Source: Pseudomonas fluorescens
GTDB taxonomy: Bacteria; Pseudomonadota; Gammaproteobacteria; Pseudomonadales; Pseudomonadaceae
Length of the DNA stretch: 64,000 nucleotides
Direction: 5' to 3'
Assembly: GCF_902497995.1 (NCBI RefSeq)
Contig: NZ_CABVII010000019.1
Span: 62,001-126,000, forward strand
The first letter of the stretch is position 1; every line of letters begins with the position of its first letter. Below the pieces are notes generated by a model. That model ran no database searches and was not told the origin of the DNA. It worked only from the letters and a program-made list of their open reading frames with translations. Below are positions 1 through 9,569 of the stretch, piece by piece. The translations under genes were made by a program, and so were the position numbers.

Positions 1-212
1 TTGAACACCACTGTGTCGTACGCATTTGCGTTCCACGACGGACTCACCCAGCGCATGGCCTTCTCGCCGCTGGTGGTGGTCACTTCTTCCAGGTTGTTGT
101 AGTTGGGCAGAAAGCCGGAGTACTGGTCCCGTTCCGTGACTTTCGAGGTACAACCGCTGAGCAACAGACCGGCCAGTGTGGCGCCGACGAGCAAGTTTCG
201 GGGCAAGTTCAT
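1..212 (-). CDS. DUF3313-like lipoprotein, N-terminal part (runs off the window)
   Basis: The minus strand reads from an ATG at 212 into a typical lipoprotein signal: a short basic N-terminus, a hydrophobic stretch and a lipobox ending LLSGC, so the Cys should be lipidated. The mature part begins TSKVTERDQYSGFLPNYNNL, which resembles the DUF3313 family of envelope lipoproteins. Only about 70 residues are inside the window. The function of the family is unknown. It lies beside an outer-membrane transporter and sulfatase genes, which suggests an envelope role, but that is inference. Confidence 0.7.
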   Translation of the reverse strand, partial: MNLPRNLLVGATLAGLLLSGCTSKVTERDQYSGFLPNYNNLEEVTTTSGEKAMRWVSPSWNANAYDTVVF

Positions 213-600
213 AGCAGTGTGTGCTCCATGGATTGAGTCGTTTTTTTGTTAGCGGTACTTCAGAATCGCCATCGTCGACGGTTTTCGATTGCGATCCGAA
301 CGCCGTGGTGTCGACCTGCACGGCGATGTCACCGAACTCCGACCAGTCCTGCCGCTGCCCGGGACATTGGTGCCTGCGTCGCGATCGAAGCTCAGGTCGC
401 CGTAGAGCACCTGCAAGCCAAATACCACTTTCGAGTAAGGGTAGCTGGCGGCCATTGGACACAGGGTCATTAATGGGCGCACCACACACCCTCTCAAGTC
501 GAATTAGCCATAGTCGAGAAAACCTGAACTAAGCTAACGGGGCCGGTTCGGTCACACATAAGTGGTAGTCCATATTCTCAATATCGGGAAGGCGCTACTG
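213..600. other. No confident gene; possible degraded coding remnant
   Basis: The minus strand is open at 249-497 and contains a stretch reading YSKVVFGLQVLYGDLSF, which looks protein-like but then loses sense. Another minus frame nearer 250-330 reads GDIAVQVDTTAF. Together they hint at a frameshifted relic of a small secreted protein. I cannot name a family. The rest should hold the promoters of the flanking divergent genes. Confidence 0.2.
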
Positions 601-1416
601 ATGAAAAAAGGCTTTTACTTCACCCCCGTTATGGCTTTGGCAATTATTTGGCCCAAAATCGGGCTTACTGCCGATAGCCAGGCTGAGCTGGCCAAGCAAT
701 CACTGAATCCGGTTGCCGCTCTCTACAGCGTGCCCATTCAGTACAACTGGAACCAGAAACTCGGTCCCAGCGGTGAGGGTTATCAAAGCGTCACCAATGT
801 CCAACCGGTATTGCCATTCAGTCTCAACGACGAGTGGAATCTTATTTCCCGAACCATCTTGCCGATCATCGATCAGCATGGCCTGGTACCTGGCGGGCAG
901 GCAGACAAATCCGGTATCGGTGACGTGACCCAGAGTTTCTTCTTTTCACCCAAACACCCGACCGCAAGCGGCTGGATTTGGGGGGCGGGGCCGGCGATTC
1001 TGGTGCCGACTGGCAGCGATGAGCTGTTGAGCGGTGAACAATGGGGGGCGGGGCCCACCGTGGTTGCCCTCAAACAAAGTAATGGCTGGACCCGCGGTAT
1101 TCTGGCCAACCACATCTGGTCGCTGGACAACAGCCCGCCCGATGACAAAGACAAAATCAACCAAACCTTTCTGCAACCTTTCTTCAGCTACACCACCCAT
1201 ACCTATACAACCTACGGCATTAACACCGAATCCACCTACGACTGGCAAACCCGCGAATGGTCAGTGCCGATTAACCTGTTCGTCACCCAGTTGTTCAAAG
1301 TGGGTCATCAACCCATGAGCCTGCAAGCAGGACCGCGCTACTGGGTTGATAGCCCGAAAGATGGCGCTGAGGGCTGGGGATTTCGGGTGGCGTTTACGCT
1401 GTTGTTTCCCAAGTAA
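601..1416 (+). CDS. Putative outer-membrane transporter/porin-like protein
   Basis: A 271-residue protein. The ATG at 601 is chosen because it opens a good signal peptide (MKKGFYFTPVMALAIIW...) cut near LTADS, with GGAAGG about 10 bases upstream; an in-frame upstream codon at 562 would place a non-signal extension in front. The mature part has many alternating aromatic/polar strands and ends in a hydrophobic-aromatic residue pattern (VAFTLLFPK), typical of beta-barrel transporter-like proteins often annotated simply as 'transporter'. It precedes an arylsulfatase in the same direction, so it may admit sulfate esters, but no substrate can be read from the sequence. Confidence 0.65.
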   Translation: MKKGFYFTPVMALAIIWPKIGLTADSQAELAKQSLNPVAALYSVPIQYNWNQKLGPSGEGYQSVTNVQPVLPFSLNDEWNLISRTILPIIDQHGLVPGGQADKSGIGDVTQSFFFSPKHPTASGWIWGAGPAILVPTGSDELLSGEQWGAGPTVVALKQSNGWTRGILANHIWSLDNSPPDDKDKINQTFLQPFFSYTTHTYTTYGINTESTYDWQTREWSVPINLFVTQLFKVGHQPMSLQAGPRYWVDSPKDGAEGWGFRVAFTLLFPK

Positions 1417-1725
1417 TTCCCCCCCTGCTTATCCAACCCTGTACGGCCCATTGATTCGCTTCGACCGCGACGCCTTCAATTGTGTAAACAACCGTCAAAG
1501 CCAAAACAGCTGTTGGGCAAGTGGATTTCCCTGGGTACCTTGTTTTTAGGCGTACGTAATTGTCGATATTTCTAAGTTGCTTTCGAAATAACAAAGCACG
1601 CACGCACGGTAAAAAAGATACTGGATTTTCCATTCTTCCTACTACGCTATCTGCGGGGGGCATCCATTTTCGGGAAATGTGCGGGGAATTCTCGAAAATA
1701 CTCACGTAAGTGTGACGGAGCTCAT
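1417..1725. other. Intergenic region, no gene seen
   Basis: No convincing coding region or strong terminator was found in this 309-bp stretch. It probably contains the promoter of the broken arylsulfatase gene that starts at 1726. Confidence 0.4.
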
Positions 1726-3268
1726 ATGAACCACAGCATACGAACAAGCCTATTGGCGGCCACGGCGCTGCTGTCGCTGGCTGCGATACCTGGCCTGTGC
1801 CAAGCGGCCGATAAGGCGCCGAACATTCTTGTCATCATGGGTGACGACATCGGCTGGTCCAATATCGGTGTCTACAACCAGGGCATGATGGCCGGCAGAA
1901 CCCCCAACCTCGACACCCTGGCCAACGAAGGCATGCGTTTCACCGATTATTATGCAGAAGCCAGCTGCACCGCTGGTCGATCCAACTTCATTACCGGCAG
2001 TGACCATTGCCACTGTACTGAAGTCCATGGGCTACGCCACCGGCCAATTCGGCAAAAACCACCTGGGTGACCTGAATCAGTTCTTGCCTACCGTACATGG
2101 TTTCGACGAGTTCTTCGGCTACCTCTATCACCTCGATGCCATGGAAGACCCCGCCCACCCCAACTACCCACAAGAACTGTTGGCTACCGTCGGCCCGCGC
2201 AATATGGTGCACAGCTGGGCAACCGCCACTGACGATCCGACCGTCATGCCGCGATGGGGCAAAGTGGGCAAACAGAAAATCGAAGACGCCGGCACGCTTT
2301 ATCCTGAGCGCATGAAAACCGTCGACGACGAAATACGCGACAAGGCCTTCAGCTTTATTGACAAGGCCAAGCAGGACAACAAACCGTTCTTCGTCTGGCT
2401 CAACCCGACCCGCATGCACATCGTCACCCACCTCTCCGACAAGTACGAGGCCATGCGCAACTCGCAGAATGGCTGGTCCGAACAGGAAGCGGGCATGGCG
2501 CAACTCGATGACGTCGTCGGGGATGTCCTGGCCAAGCTGAAAAAAGACGGCCTGGACGAAAACACCATCGTAGTGTTCACCACCGACAACGGTGCGGAAA
2601 ACTTCACCTGGCCCGATGGCGGTCAGACGCCGTTCGCCATGGGCAAGGGGACGGTCATGGAGGGTGGCTTCCGGGCTCCGGCGATCATCCGCTGGCCGGG
2701 CAAGGTGCCGGCGGGCAAGGTTGAGAACGGCATCATGTCCGGCATGGACTGGTTCCCGACTCTAGTGGCGGCCGCGGGCAACCCGAACATCACCGAGGAA
2801 CTGCTCAAAGGCAAACAACTGGCTGGCACGAACTACAAGGTGCACCTGGACGGTTATGACCAAACCCCCATGCTCACCGGAAAAGGGCCGTCCAACCGTC
2901 ACGAAATTTTCTATTTCGGCGAAAGCAATCTGGGTGCGGTACGAATCGACGACTACAAGTACCGCTTCATCGATCAGCCAGACGGCTGGTTGGGTGCCAA
3001 GGTCAGTATCGACGTGCCCGTACTGACCAATCTGCGCCTGGATCCGTTCGAACGTACTGGCTGGCCGCAGAACCAGGCGGCCAATGGCTCCATGCAATAC
3101 TTCGACTGGTTCAGGTTCGAGTTCTGGCGCTTCGTGTTCGTGCAGCAGCAGGTTGCCAAACTCGCCGAAACGGCTATTGAATTCCCGCCGATGCAAAAAG
3201 GCGCGAGCTTCAACCTTGATTCGGTAAAAGCCAAGATCGAGGCGGCCAGGGCGGCGATGGGCAAATAG
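1726..3268 (+). pseudogene. Arylsulfatase, broken by internal deletion and frameshift
   Basis: Two overlapping frames together make one sulfatase. The first (from ATG 1726) gives a signal peptide ending CQAADKA, the metal motif VIMGDDIGWSN and the formylglycine signature SCTAGRS, then FITG. Sense resumes in another frame at about 2010 with IATVLKSMGYATGQFGKNHLG and runs to TAA at 3268, including TTDNGAE. In related sulfatases FITG and TIATVLKS are separated by about 25-28 residues, so that segment is missing and the frame is lost. The catalytic Cys and downstream metal residues survive, but no full-length product can be made. Without the deletion it would be a periplasmic type I sulfatase of about 540 residues. 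Confidence 0.85.
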
Positions 3269-3509
3269 CGTCTGAAACTGATGTGGTCACGTTCCTTAAT
3301 GAATGCAGGGTTCCGGGATGTTAACTGGCAGCGCCCGAAGCAGTCATTCCTGGCAGTCTGATATTGACCCGAAGCGCCCGGTGCCGCAGACCTGTAAGAT
3401 CGGTGCTGCGCCACCGGCTGCTTCTGGCCGAGGCTGTGTAAAAACGTGTTCTATTCCTCTCGTATCGATCGATATCGGCCTACAGCTAAAATTCAACTAC
3501 AGCTGCATT

Positions 3510-4517
3510 TCACTCGAATGCAAAAATCTTCTTCCAGTCCTTCTTCATGCTGATAACAATCCAGCCTTCGTTTTTCGCTTGGTCATACAACGATTGGGTA
3601 AAGGTGCCCACCTTGGTATCCGTTAGTCCTTGCGCCGGGCCATAGGCATATTCACGTTCGCCGTCGTCATGCAATACCAGCATCGCCAGGCGCGCACCCT
3701 TGCCGGCCTTGGTGTACTCCAGCATCTGCTTGTCACCGGTGGAATTGCCGAAGGCGGCGTAGGGCTGACGGCCAACCAGCAAGTAAATGTTCTCTGGCTT
3801 ACCGGCATCGTTGTCGTTGAGCAATATCTTGGGTTGCTTGATCAACTGCGGCTTGCCGCTCTTGTCGTAGCCATATTCGGTCGCCCCGGCACTGCCGACT
3901 ACCTGTTCCGGAGGCACACCATAGACCTCTTCGGAATAGGCGCGAACGAAGTCCTGACCACCGCCGGTGACGATGTAGGTTTTGTAGCCATTGTCACGCA
4001 GGTATTGCATAACTTCCTTCATTGGCTGGTACGTCAGCTCTGTAAAGGGGCGCTTCCAGCGTGGGTCACTGGCTTTGGCCAGCCAGGCATGGACTTGCTG
4101 CTTGAACTCGTCCGTGGGCATGCCGCTCAGGGTCACCATGGCAATTTTCAGATAGTCATCAAGGGTCAGTTTCGCCATAGCGGCACGATCCCCCGATAGC
4201 ACTGTCTTGAAGGGTTCGACGTGAGCCAACTCAGGCTTTGCCTCGACCGCCGCAGGTATGCGACTCAGGCAAAAGAACAATTGACCATAGGCAGGGTGCT
4301 CGACCCACAATGTGCCGTCCTGGTCGAAGGTCGCGATGCGCTCGGCCGGCGACACGTATTGAGCATCGCCTTCATGGGTGGTCGCCTTGACGAACTCTAC
4401 GATGGCTTGCTTGGCCGGCCCTTCATTCCAGGACGGTAAGGGGTCGGCAGCGAACACCGCCATTGAAGCTATCAGACTCATTCCAAGTACGGCGAGGGGC
4501 GAACTATAGCGTCGCAT
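3510..4517 (-). CDS. Periplasmic HAD-family phosphatase
   Basis: HAD hydrolases transfer phosphoryl groups through an Asp nucleophile. Here motif I is FDQDGTLW (Asp65/Asp67 from the chosen start), motif II lies at IVTGGGQDF and motif IV at FGNSTGDKQM. The start at 4517 opens a clean signal peptide (MRRYSSPLAVLGMSLIASMA, cleaved near FAADP), giving a secreted protein of about 335 residues. An ATG at 4589 is also possible, but no strong ribosome site supports either. Such genes are commonly found near sulfatase genes in Pseudomonas. Substrate unknown. Confidence 0.8.
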   Translation of the reverse strand: MRRYSSPLAVLGMSLIASMAVFAADPLPSWNEGPAKQAIVEFVKATTHEGDAQYVSPAERIATFDQDGTLWVEHPAYGQLFFCLSRIPAAVEAKPELAHVEPFKTVLSGDRAAMAKLTLDDYLKIAMVTLSGMPTDEFKQQVHAWLAKASDPRWKRPFTELTYQPMKEVMQYLRDNGYKTYIVTGGGQDFVRAYSEEVYGVPPEQVVGSAGATEYGYDKSGKPQLIKQPKILLNDNDAGKPENIYLLVGRQPYAAFGNSTGDKQMLEYTKAGKGARLAMLVLHDDGEREYAYGPAQGLTDTKVGTFTQSLYDQAKNEGWIVISMKKDWKKIFAFE

Positions 4518-4675
4518 GACGTGGGAGTAAGGGCGGTTCGCAGAGGCTACGGAGTTCCAGGTACGCTGCACCAAGATCATGAATTTCATGATGTATACCC
4601 ATGGTTGGATTGGTAAATCGTTGGTGGTTACATGGCTGCTCACTTTGGCGATGACTACAGCAGTCAGTTGGGAAT

Positions 4676-5128
4676 TCAGTGTAGAGGTTTTGGTAGAACC
4701 TGGCCGTAACAAGCTGCTATGACAATGAGCGCGAGAAAACAGACCAACTGAACGCAAAAGAAGGTAAACCGAACCGCCACGAACGTATCGGTTTGCACAT
4801 GGGATACGTGAACCAGAGACTGGCACACGCGAGCGATCAGGACGAGTACGGACAAGTAGCTCACTGCAGGGCCGTTGACCTCAAGGGCTGAAATCACCCA
4901 CACGATAGCGCCAAAGACCGGCAGGTTTTCCACGCAGTTCGCGTGTGCTCTTGTCCCGCGCCGATACCAATCCTCGCCTTCGAGCCGATCGCTTCGGAAA
5001 GAGGCAATCGGAACATTCGAGAACAGGATCAAGACCCAGCGATACACCCCGACGGTTGCCATCAATAGCAGCAATGTCCAGGTCGCAAATCCAAGCAACA
5101 TCCACATGGGTATCGTCATGGCTGCCAT
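4676..5128 (-). CDS. MAPEG-family membrane protein
   Basis: A 150-residue protein with four hydrophobic helices and the MAPEG signature RAHANCVENLPVFGAIV after the first loop (residues about 61-77). MAPEG proteins are small trimeric membrane proteins related to microsomal glutathione transferases and eicosanoid enzymes; bacterial members are mostly uncharacterised. It lies on the same strand as the diiron protein upstream (about 70 bp gap) and may be cotranscribed with it. ATG at 5119 is an alternative start. Confidence 0.8.
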   Translation of the reverse strand: MAAMTIPMWMLLGFATWTLLLLMATVGVYRWVLILFSNVPIASFRSDRLEGEDWYRRGTRAHANCVENLPVFGAIVWVISALEVNGPAVSYLSVLVLIARVCQSLVHVSHVQTDTFVAVRFTFFCVQLVCFLALIVIAACYGQVLPKPLH

Positions 5129-5199
5129 CCTCGATCAATCGGTTCAGCACGTCATCCCACAGCTGCGCGGCCGACAAGCGGTCGGTCGCGCGCTGTCGA

Positions 5200-6153
5200 T
5201 CACTGGCCCATGATGGGTGCCAGTGCGGTCTGAATCCTGAACATCTGTGCGGGTGTTGTCATGTGCGTCAGCAGCCGAGCAAAGTGTGGATGCTGCACGC
5301 CCGAGATAATGTATTGCCAGCGGTAGGCGCCCAGCACGCAGGCTTGGATTTGCGCGGACTCATCGACACTGAGTGATCGTGAAACATTTCCCGTGAAGTA
5401 GTCGGCATCGGCGGCCGATTGTGCCTGCAAGATGGCGTCGACGGCCGCCACCAGCGCAATCAGATCGTTCACTGCCTGGTCGCGTTCGGCTGGCGAGCGT
5501 TTGGCGTGTTCCGCCTTCCACTCCAGTTCATCGAGTACTACGTGACGGCTTTCATCCTTCCAGTGAAATTTGAAAACATCCTTGAACAGTGGGCACAACT
5601 CCTCGCGCGGGGCGATGCTTTGCGCGTAGTGCGTTTGAACGAACAGCTCGATATGACAGGTCAGCGCCAGCACCGACCAGGTGCTGGCCGCCAGTACCGC
5701 GCGGGCCACCTCGTTTGGATCGGCAACTTGACGATATCCCGCGGGCATTTGCGAACCCATCATCGTCTCCATGCGCCGGAACAGCTCCTGGTGCTTGATC
5801 TCGTCGCTGGAAAAGCGCACCAGTGCTTCGAGTGCGAGTTGATCGTCAAAGACGTGGGCGCGACCTTGATCGAGCATTTTGGCACTGATAAAGCGCTCGA
5901 CCAGGCCAAAGAGGTACGCATAGGTTCGGCCCTGAAGCTGACTGAGCAGGCGCGCCTCGTCCGCGGCGAGAAACGTCAGGCGGTCGATCCGCGACAGTCC
6001 GTCGGGCAAGAATTTGCGCGAGAAGTCGAAGCTGCGGTCCTGTAGCAAATCGCGATCGATCTGCCATTCCGCTCTCTTCGATGATCTGACAAGTTGAGCA
6101 TAACGGGCGGCGTTGCCCGAATCTGAACCGGGTATGGTCGCGACGGTGTTCAT
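5200..6153 (-). CDS. Ferritin-like diiron protein (possible oxygenase)
   Basis: A 317-residue, mostly helical protein. Candidate iron ligands appear in the spacing of ferritin-like diiron carboxylate enzymes: SSDEIKHQELF, CHIELFVQTHY and KDESRHVVLDELEW, each giving Glu/Asp plus His. This resembles the AurF-type N-oxygenase and related superfamilies, but I cannot assign a reaction. No signal peptide, so cytoplasmic. It is divergent from the AraC-type gene at 6335 across a 181-bp intergenic region, so that regulator may control it. Confidence 0.65.
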   Translation of the reverse strand: MNTVATIPGSDSGNAARYAQLVRSSKRAEWQIDRDLLQDRSFDFSRKFLPDGLSRIDRLTFLAADEARLLSQLQGRTYAYLFGLVERFISAKMLDQGRAHVFDDQLALEALVRFSSDEIKHQELFRRMETMMGSQMPAGYRQVADPNEVARAVLAASTWSVLALTCHIELFVQTHYAQSIAPREELCPLFKDVFKFHWKDESRHVVLDELEWKAEHAKRSPAERDQAVNDLIALVAAVDAILQAQSAADADYFTGNVSRSLSVDESAQIQACVLGAYRWQYIISGVQHPHFARLLTHMTTPAQMFRIQTALAPIMGQ

Positions 6154-6334
6154 ATCGATCTCCTGCGTTGGGCAGTTACGGTTGACGGCGGAACCAATGA
6201 CCGATGGTGAAGCCTCTGGGGGTGGTCTCGATCGCCGAGTCCGCGTTGGTGCTAATCTAGGCCTCGCCGTTCAGGTGATGAATGACCGTTGCGCCTGATT
6301 ACCTGCTCCGGACTCCGGAAAGGAGGGCTGGCAA

Positions 6335-7291
6335 TTGTTGGATGCGCTTTCTGATGTCTTGCGGGTGATTCGGCTGTCTGGAGGGGTTTTCCTCGAGGCG
6401 GAATTCACTGCGCCCTGGTGCATCAGCGGAAGGATCTCGGCGGACGATTGCAAACCGTTCCTGGCGGCTCCCCGACATATCATTGCCTCGCATTTTGTCG
6501 CCGCGGGGCACATGCAAATACGCATCGACGGTGGTGCCGCCATCGACGTGGGGGCAGGCGAACTCGTTTTGCTACCTTGCAACGACGCTCATTCTTTTGG
6601 CAGCGACCTGAGCATTGCGCCCATGTCGGCGAGGGACGTTGTCCAGCCGCCGGAAGTCGGCGGCATTTCACGGATCAAGTACGGCGGGGGCGGGGAGGCC
6701 ACGCAGTTATTGTGCGGATTCCTCGGCTCTGAAACACCCTTCAGTCCGTTGCTTTCGTCGCTGCCATCCTTATTGAAACTGGACCTGCGCGCGACGGCTT
6801 CGGGCGCCTGGATCGAAAGCTCATTCCGTTTCGCGGTCAGTGAGATCGCGGCGGGGCGCGTCGGCTCGACAACGGTCATCGCCAAGCTATCTGAATTGCT
6901 GTTTGTCGAAGCTGTCAGCCAGTATGTCGCCAGCCTCCCCGCTGAGCGGCGCGGGTGGCTGGCGGGTTTGCGAGATCCGCATGTCGGGCGCGCACTGGCG
7001 CTGCTCCATGCTCGTCCCACCGAGAGCTGGACAGCAGAAGCCCTGGCTCTGGAAGTGGGCATGTCGCGCTCGGTATTCGCGCAACGATTCACTGCATTGG
7101 TCGGACAGCCACCGATGCAATACCTGACGCTCTGGCGCATGCACGTGGCCGCTCAGCACCTGCGCGAAGGTCGCGGTAATGTGGCGCAGATCGGCTTTGC
7201 AGTTGGCTACGAATCCGAAGCCGCATTCAGTCGCGCATTCAAACGCCAGTTCGGCACATCACCCGGCACTTGGCGCAGACAATCGGCATGA
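6335..7291 (+). CDS. AraC-family regulator with N-terminal cupin domain
   Basis: The start is a TTG at 6335, supported by a perfect AGGAGG at 6321-6326; no ATG is as well placed. Residues 1-180 form a cupin-like sensor (HMQIRIDGGAAIDVGAGELVL...). Residues about 215-318 carry two HTH motifs: WTAEALALEVGMSRSVFAQRF and VAQIGFAVGYESEAAFSRAF, followed by the AraC ending FGTSPGTWRR. It is divergent from the diiron protein gene and tail-to-tail with a second AraC regulator. Ligand unknown. Confidence 0.88.
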   Translation: MLDALSDVLRVIRLSGGVFLEAEFTAPWCISGRISADDCKPFLAAPRHIIASHFVAAGHMQIRIDGGAAIDVGAGELVLLPCNDAHSFGSDLSIAPMSARDVVQPPEVGGISRIKYGGGGEATQLLCGFLGSETPFSPLLSSLPSLLKLDLRATASGAWIESSFRFAVSEIAAGRVGSTTVIAKLSELLFVEAVSQYVASLPAERRGWLAGLRDPHVGRALALLHARPTESWTAEALALEVGMSRSVFAQRFTALVGQPPMQYLTLWRMHVAAQHLREGRGNVAQIGFAVGYESEAAFSRAFKRQFGTSPGTWRRQSA

Positions 7292-7318
7292 TAAGGCCAG
7301 TGCCGATGGACACTCTGA

Positions 7319-8368
7319 TCAAGCATGCGCTATGGACCCGGGTATCGCCTTGCGCTCTCGGTAGCAGGCAGCCCAATCCGAGGGTGTCTTGCCAAAGTGA
7401 CTGCGGAACCAGCGTGAAAAGTCACCGGCAGAGGAAAAGCCGAGGAGTTCGGCGACCTCATACAGTCGGCGTTTGCTGTTGGAGAGATACTCTTCGGCGA
7501 GTTCAGCACGTACAGCACTGATGATCGTTGTGACACTCTCACCTTCGACCGCCAGGTGTCGGTTAAGCGTGCGTCGATGCACGCCAAGATGTTGGGCCAC
7601 AACATCGACCGAACACAGCCCGCTTGGCAACAGCATCTTGACGATCTGGCGCACCCGCTGCGCCGGCTCGTCGCGCAGGTTAGTCAACAGCATGTCCAGC
7701 GATCGCTTCACTTCGCGATGCAGCGCCGGGTCTGCAGCAGGGATTGCCATATCCAGATCGCGCCCGCGGCAAACGATGACATTGAATTCCTGTGAAAACT
7801 CGATCGATGTTCCCAGCACGCGGTGGTGCACTTGCAGGCTGGCAGGGCATTCGTGAGTGAAGCAGACCCTTACCGGCCGGAAGGCATCGCCGCTCAGAAT
7901 GCTCAACGTGCGCAATACAATACCGGTCGACTGTTCTATAGCCTGGCGCCAGACGCCGTGATGGCCCTGCATATTCACACCCACATGCAGCAGGATCAGG
8001 TCGCCTGCATCCTCAAGCCGCAATTGCACACCGGCATTATGCAGTCGCAAATAGCGCAAGCAAGATTGCAAGGCGGCGCGCAGTGTCGGTTCTTCGCGGA
8101 TGAGCAGCGCCAGCATGCCAAAGTTGGAAAGGTGTCTCCTTTCCGCGAGCAGCAGTCCAAAGGCCTCTTGGCCGGACAAGCGGGCTGACTCCTCCAGCAG
8201 CCACCCAACCGAATCGCTACTGACCATGATATTCGGATCGTCGAGGACACTGGCCGGCAGCTTGGCGATCCGCAGCATACGGAAAGGATCGAGCCCCACT
8301 GAACGGGCAACCTGCTCATAGTCGGTAATGCTAGCGCTTCGCGTCAGGGTATACATGCTTTCCCTCAT
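7319..8368 (-). CDS. AraC-family regulator with arabinose-binding-like N-terminal domain
   Basis: A 349-residue regulator. The N-terminal two thirds match the 'Arabinose_bd' sensor type seen in OruR/ArgR-like AraC proteins (LSNFGMLALLIREEPTLRAAL). The C-terminal part has LCSVDVVAQHLGVHRRTLNRHL and the second HTH YEVAELLGFSSAGDFSRWFRS, ending FGKTPSDWAA. It is divergent from the epoxide-hydrolase-like gene (98-bp gap), its likely target. ATG 8356 is an alternative start four codons inside. Confidence 0.88.
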   Translation of the reverse strand: MRESMYTLTRSASITDYEQVARSVGLDPFRMLRIAKLPASVLDDPNIMVSSDSVGWLLEESARLSGQEAFGLLLAERRHLSNFGMLALLIREEPTLRAALQSCLRYLRLHNAGVQLRLEDAGDLILLHVGVNMQGHHGVWRQAIEQSTGIVLRTLSILSGDAFRPVRVCFTHECPASLQVHHRVLGTSIEFSQEFNVIVCRGRDLDMAIPAADPALHREVKRSLDMLLTNLRDEPAQRVRQIVKMLLPSGLCSVDVVAQHLGVHRRTLNRHLAVEGESVTTIISAVRAELAEEYLSNSKRRLYEVAELLGFSSAGDFSRWFRSHFGKTPSDWAACYRERKAIPGSIAHA

Positions 8369-8466
8369 GTCCCAATTTCACCAGATTGTGTCCTGAAAAG
8401 CTTAGTGCATAGCACCCTGCCAGGGCTACCTTCAGGCCGACAATTGAAAATAGATGGAGGTAGATA

Positions 8467-9504
8467 ATGGATACGCGCACTGCAATGCGCATCGGTCAAC
8501 CGCTCACCGCAACGCGGCAAGTAGATGTCGACGACCCCGATGCATTCAACCACTGCTTTGCCGAAATCAATGGCATTCGTATGCATTACATCGATGAGGG
8601 GCAGGGCCCGCTTGTCATTCTGCTGCACGGTTTCCCATACCTTTGGTACATGTGGCGGCGCCAGATACTGGCTTTGGCCGAGGCCGGCTTTCGGGTCGTC
8701 GTTCCCGATCAACGGGGATTTGGGCAAACGGATCGACCAGACGCCATTGAAGCCTATGATATGAGTCAGGCAGTCGGCGACATGGTTGGTTTGATGGCGA
8801 CCTTGGGCGAAACGTCTGCGGTAATCGTTGGACATGACTTGGGTGCATGGGTCGCTCAAGCGTCGGCCATGTTGCGACCGGATCTGTTCCGTGGCCTCGT
8901 GATGCTCAATACACCGGTGCCACCGCGCGGCAAGGTCAAACCGACCGTAGGTTTGCAGGCAATGGCCAAGGGCAGGGTGTACCACCATCTGTACTTCCAG
9001 CAACTCGGTAAGCCGGATCGCGAGTTAGCCAGTGATCCGCGCAAGACGTTGCGCAGCGTCTTCTACTCAATCTCCGGCAACGCCGTCGGTGCGGAGCGCT
9101 GGCGCCTGTTCGTCGAGCCGGGTGAGCCCATTCTCAACGCCTTCACCGAGCCGAAGGCGCAATTCCCGTCATGGTTGAGCGCACGGTCGCTCGACTACTA
9201 CGTCGCTGAATATACGCGCACAGGGTTTACCGGTGCTCTGAATTACTACCGCTGTCGCGACCGGAATTGGGAAATCACAGCATTTCTCGACGGTGCAGTG
9301 GTACGTCAGCCGAGCATGTTCATCGGTGGTGCTGCCGACCCTTCACTCGAGCCGATCGAAATCCGCAGTCTCTACGACCAGCTCGACACCTATCTACCCG
9401 CACTGCAGAAGAAGGTACTGCTACCCGGCGTGGGCCATAGCGCCGCGGAAGAGAGCGCCGATCAAGTCAACGAATTGCTCCTGATGTTTCTCAGGCAGTT
9501 CTAA
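8467..9504 (+). CDS. Alpha/beta hydrolase, epoxide-hydrolase/dehalogenase type
   Basis: A 345-residue alpha/beta-fold hydrolase. HGFP (54-57) is the oxyanion motif, GHDLGAW puts an Asp nucleophile at 124, and GVGHS supplies the catalytic His near 324; the cap domain lies between. An Asp rather than Ser nucleophile points to epoxide hydrolases or haloalkane dehalogenases. GGAGG sits nine bases before the ATG. A strong hairpin directly after the stop ends the transcript. The divergent AraC gene is the probable regulator. Confidence 0.85.
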   Translation: MDTRTAMRIGQPLTATRQVDVDDPDAFNHCFAEINGIRMHYIDEGQGPLVILLHGFPYLWYMWRRQILALAEAGFRVVVPDQRGFGQTDRPDAIEAYDMSQAVGDMVGLMATLGETSAVIVGHDLGAWVAQASAMLRPDLFRGLVMLNTPVPPRGKVKPTVGLQAMAKGRVYHHLYFQQLGKPDRELASDPRKTLRSVFYSISGNAVGAERWRLFVEPGEPILNAFTEPKAQFPSWLSARSLDYYVAEYTRTGFTGALNYYRCRDRNWEITAFLDGAVVRQPSMFIGGAADPSLEPIEIRSLYDQLDTYLPALQKKVLLPGVGHSAAEESADQVNELLLMFLRQF

Positions 9505-9506
9505 TG

Positions 9507-9550
9507 ATCGGGGCGAGCGCCTTGACGCGCTCGCCCCGATTCGCGTTTTT
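9507..9550 (+). terminator. Rho-independent terminator between converging genes
   Basis: A perfect 13-bp stem, ATCGGGGCGAGCG with its complement ending at 9540, extended by a GCG/CGC pair, is followed by a short T run (CGCGTTTTTCG). It follows the hydrolase stop at 9504. Confidence 0.85.
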
Positions 9551-9569
9551 CGCGGCAATGCCCTGTTAC

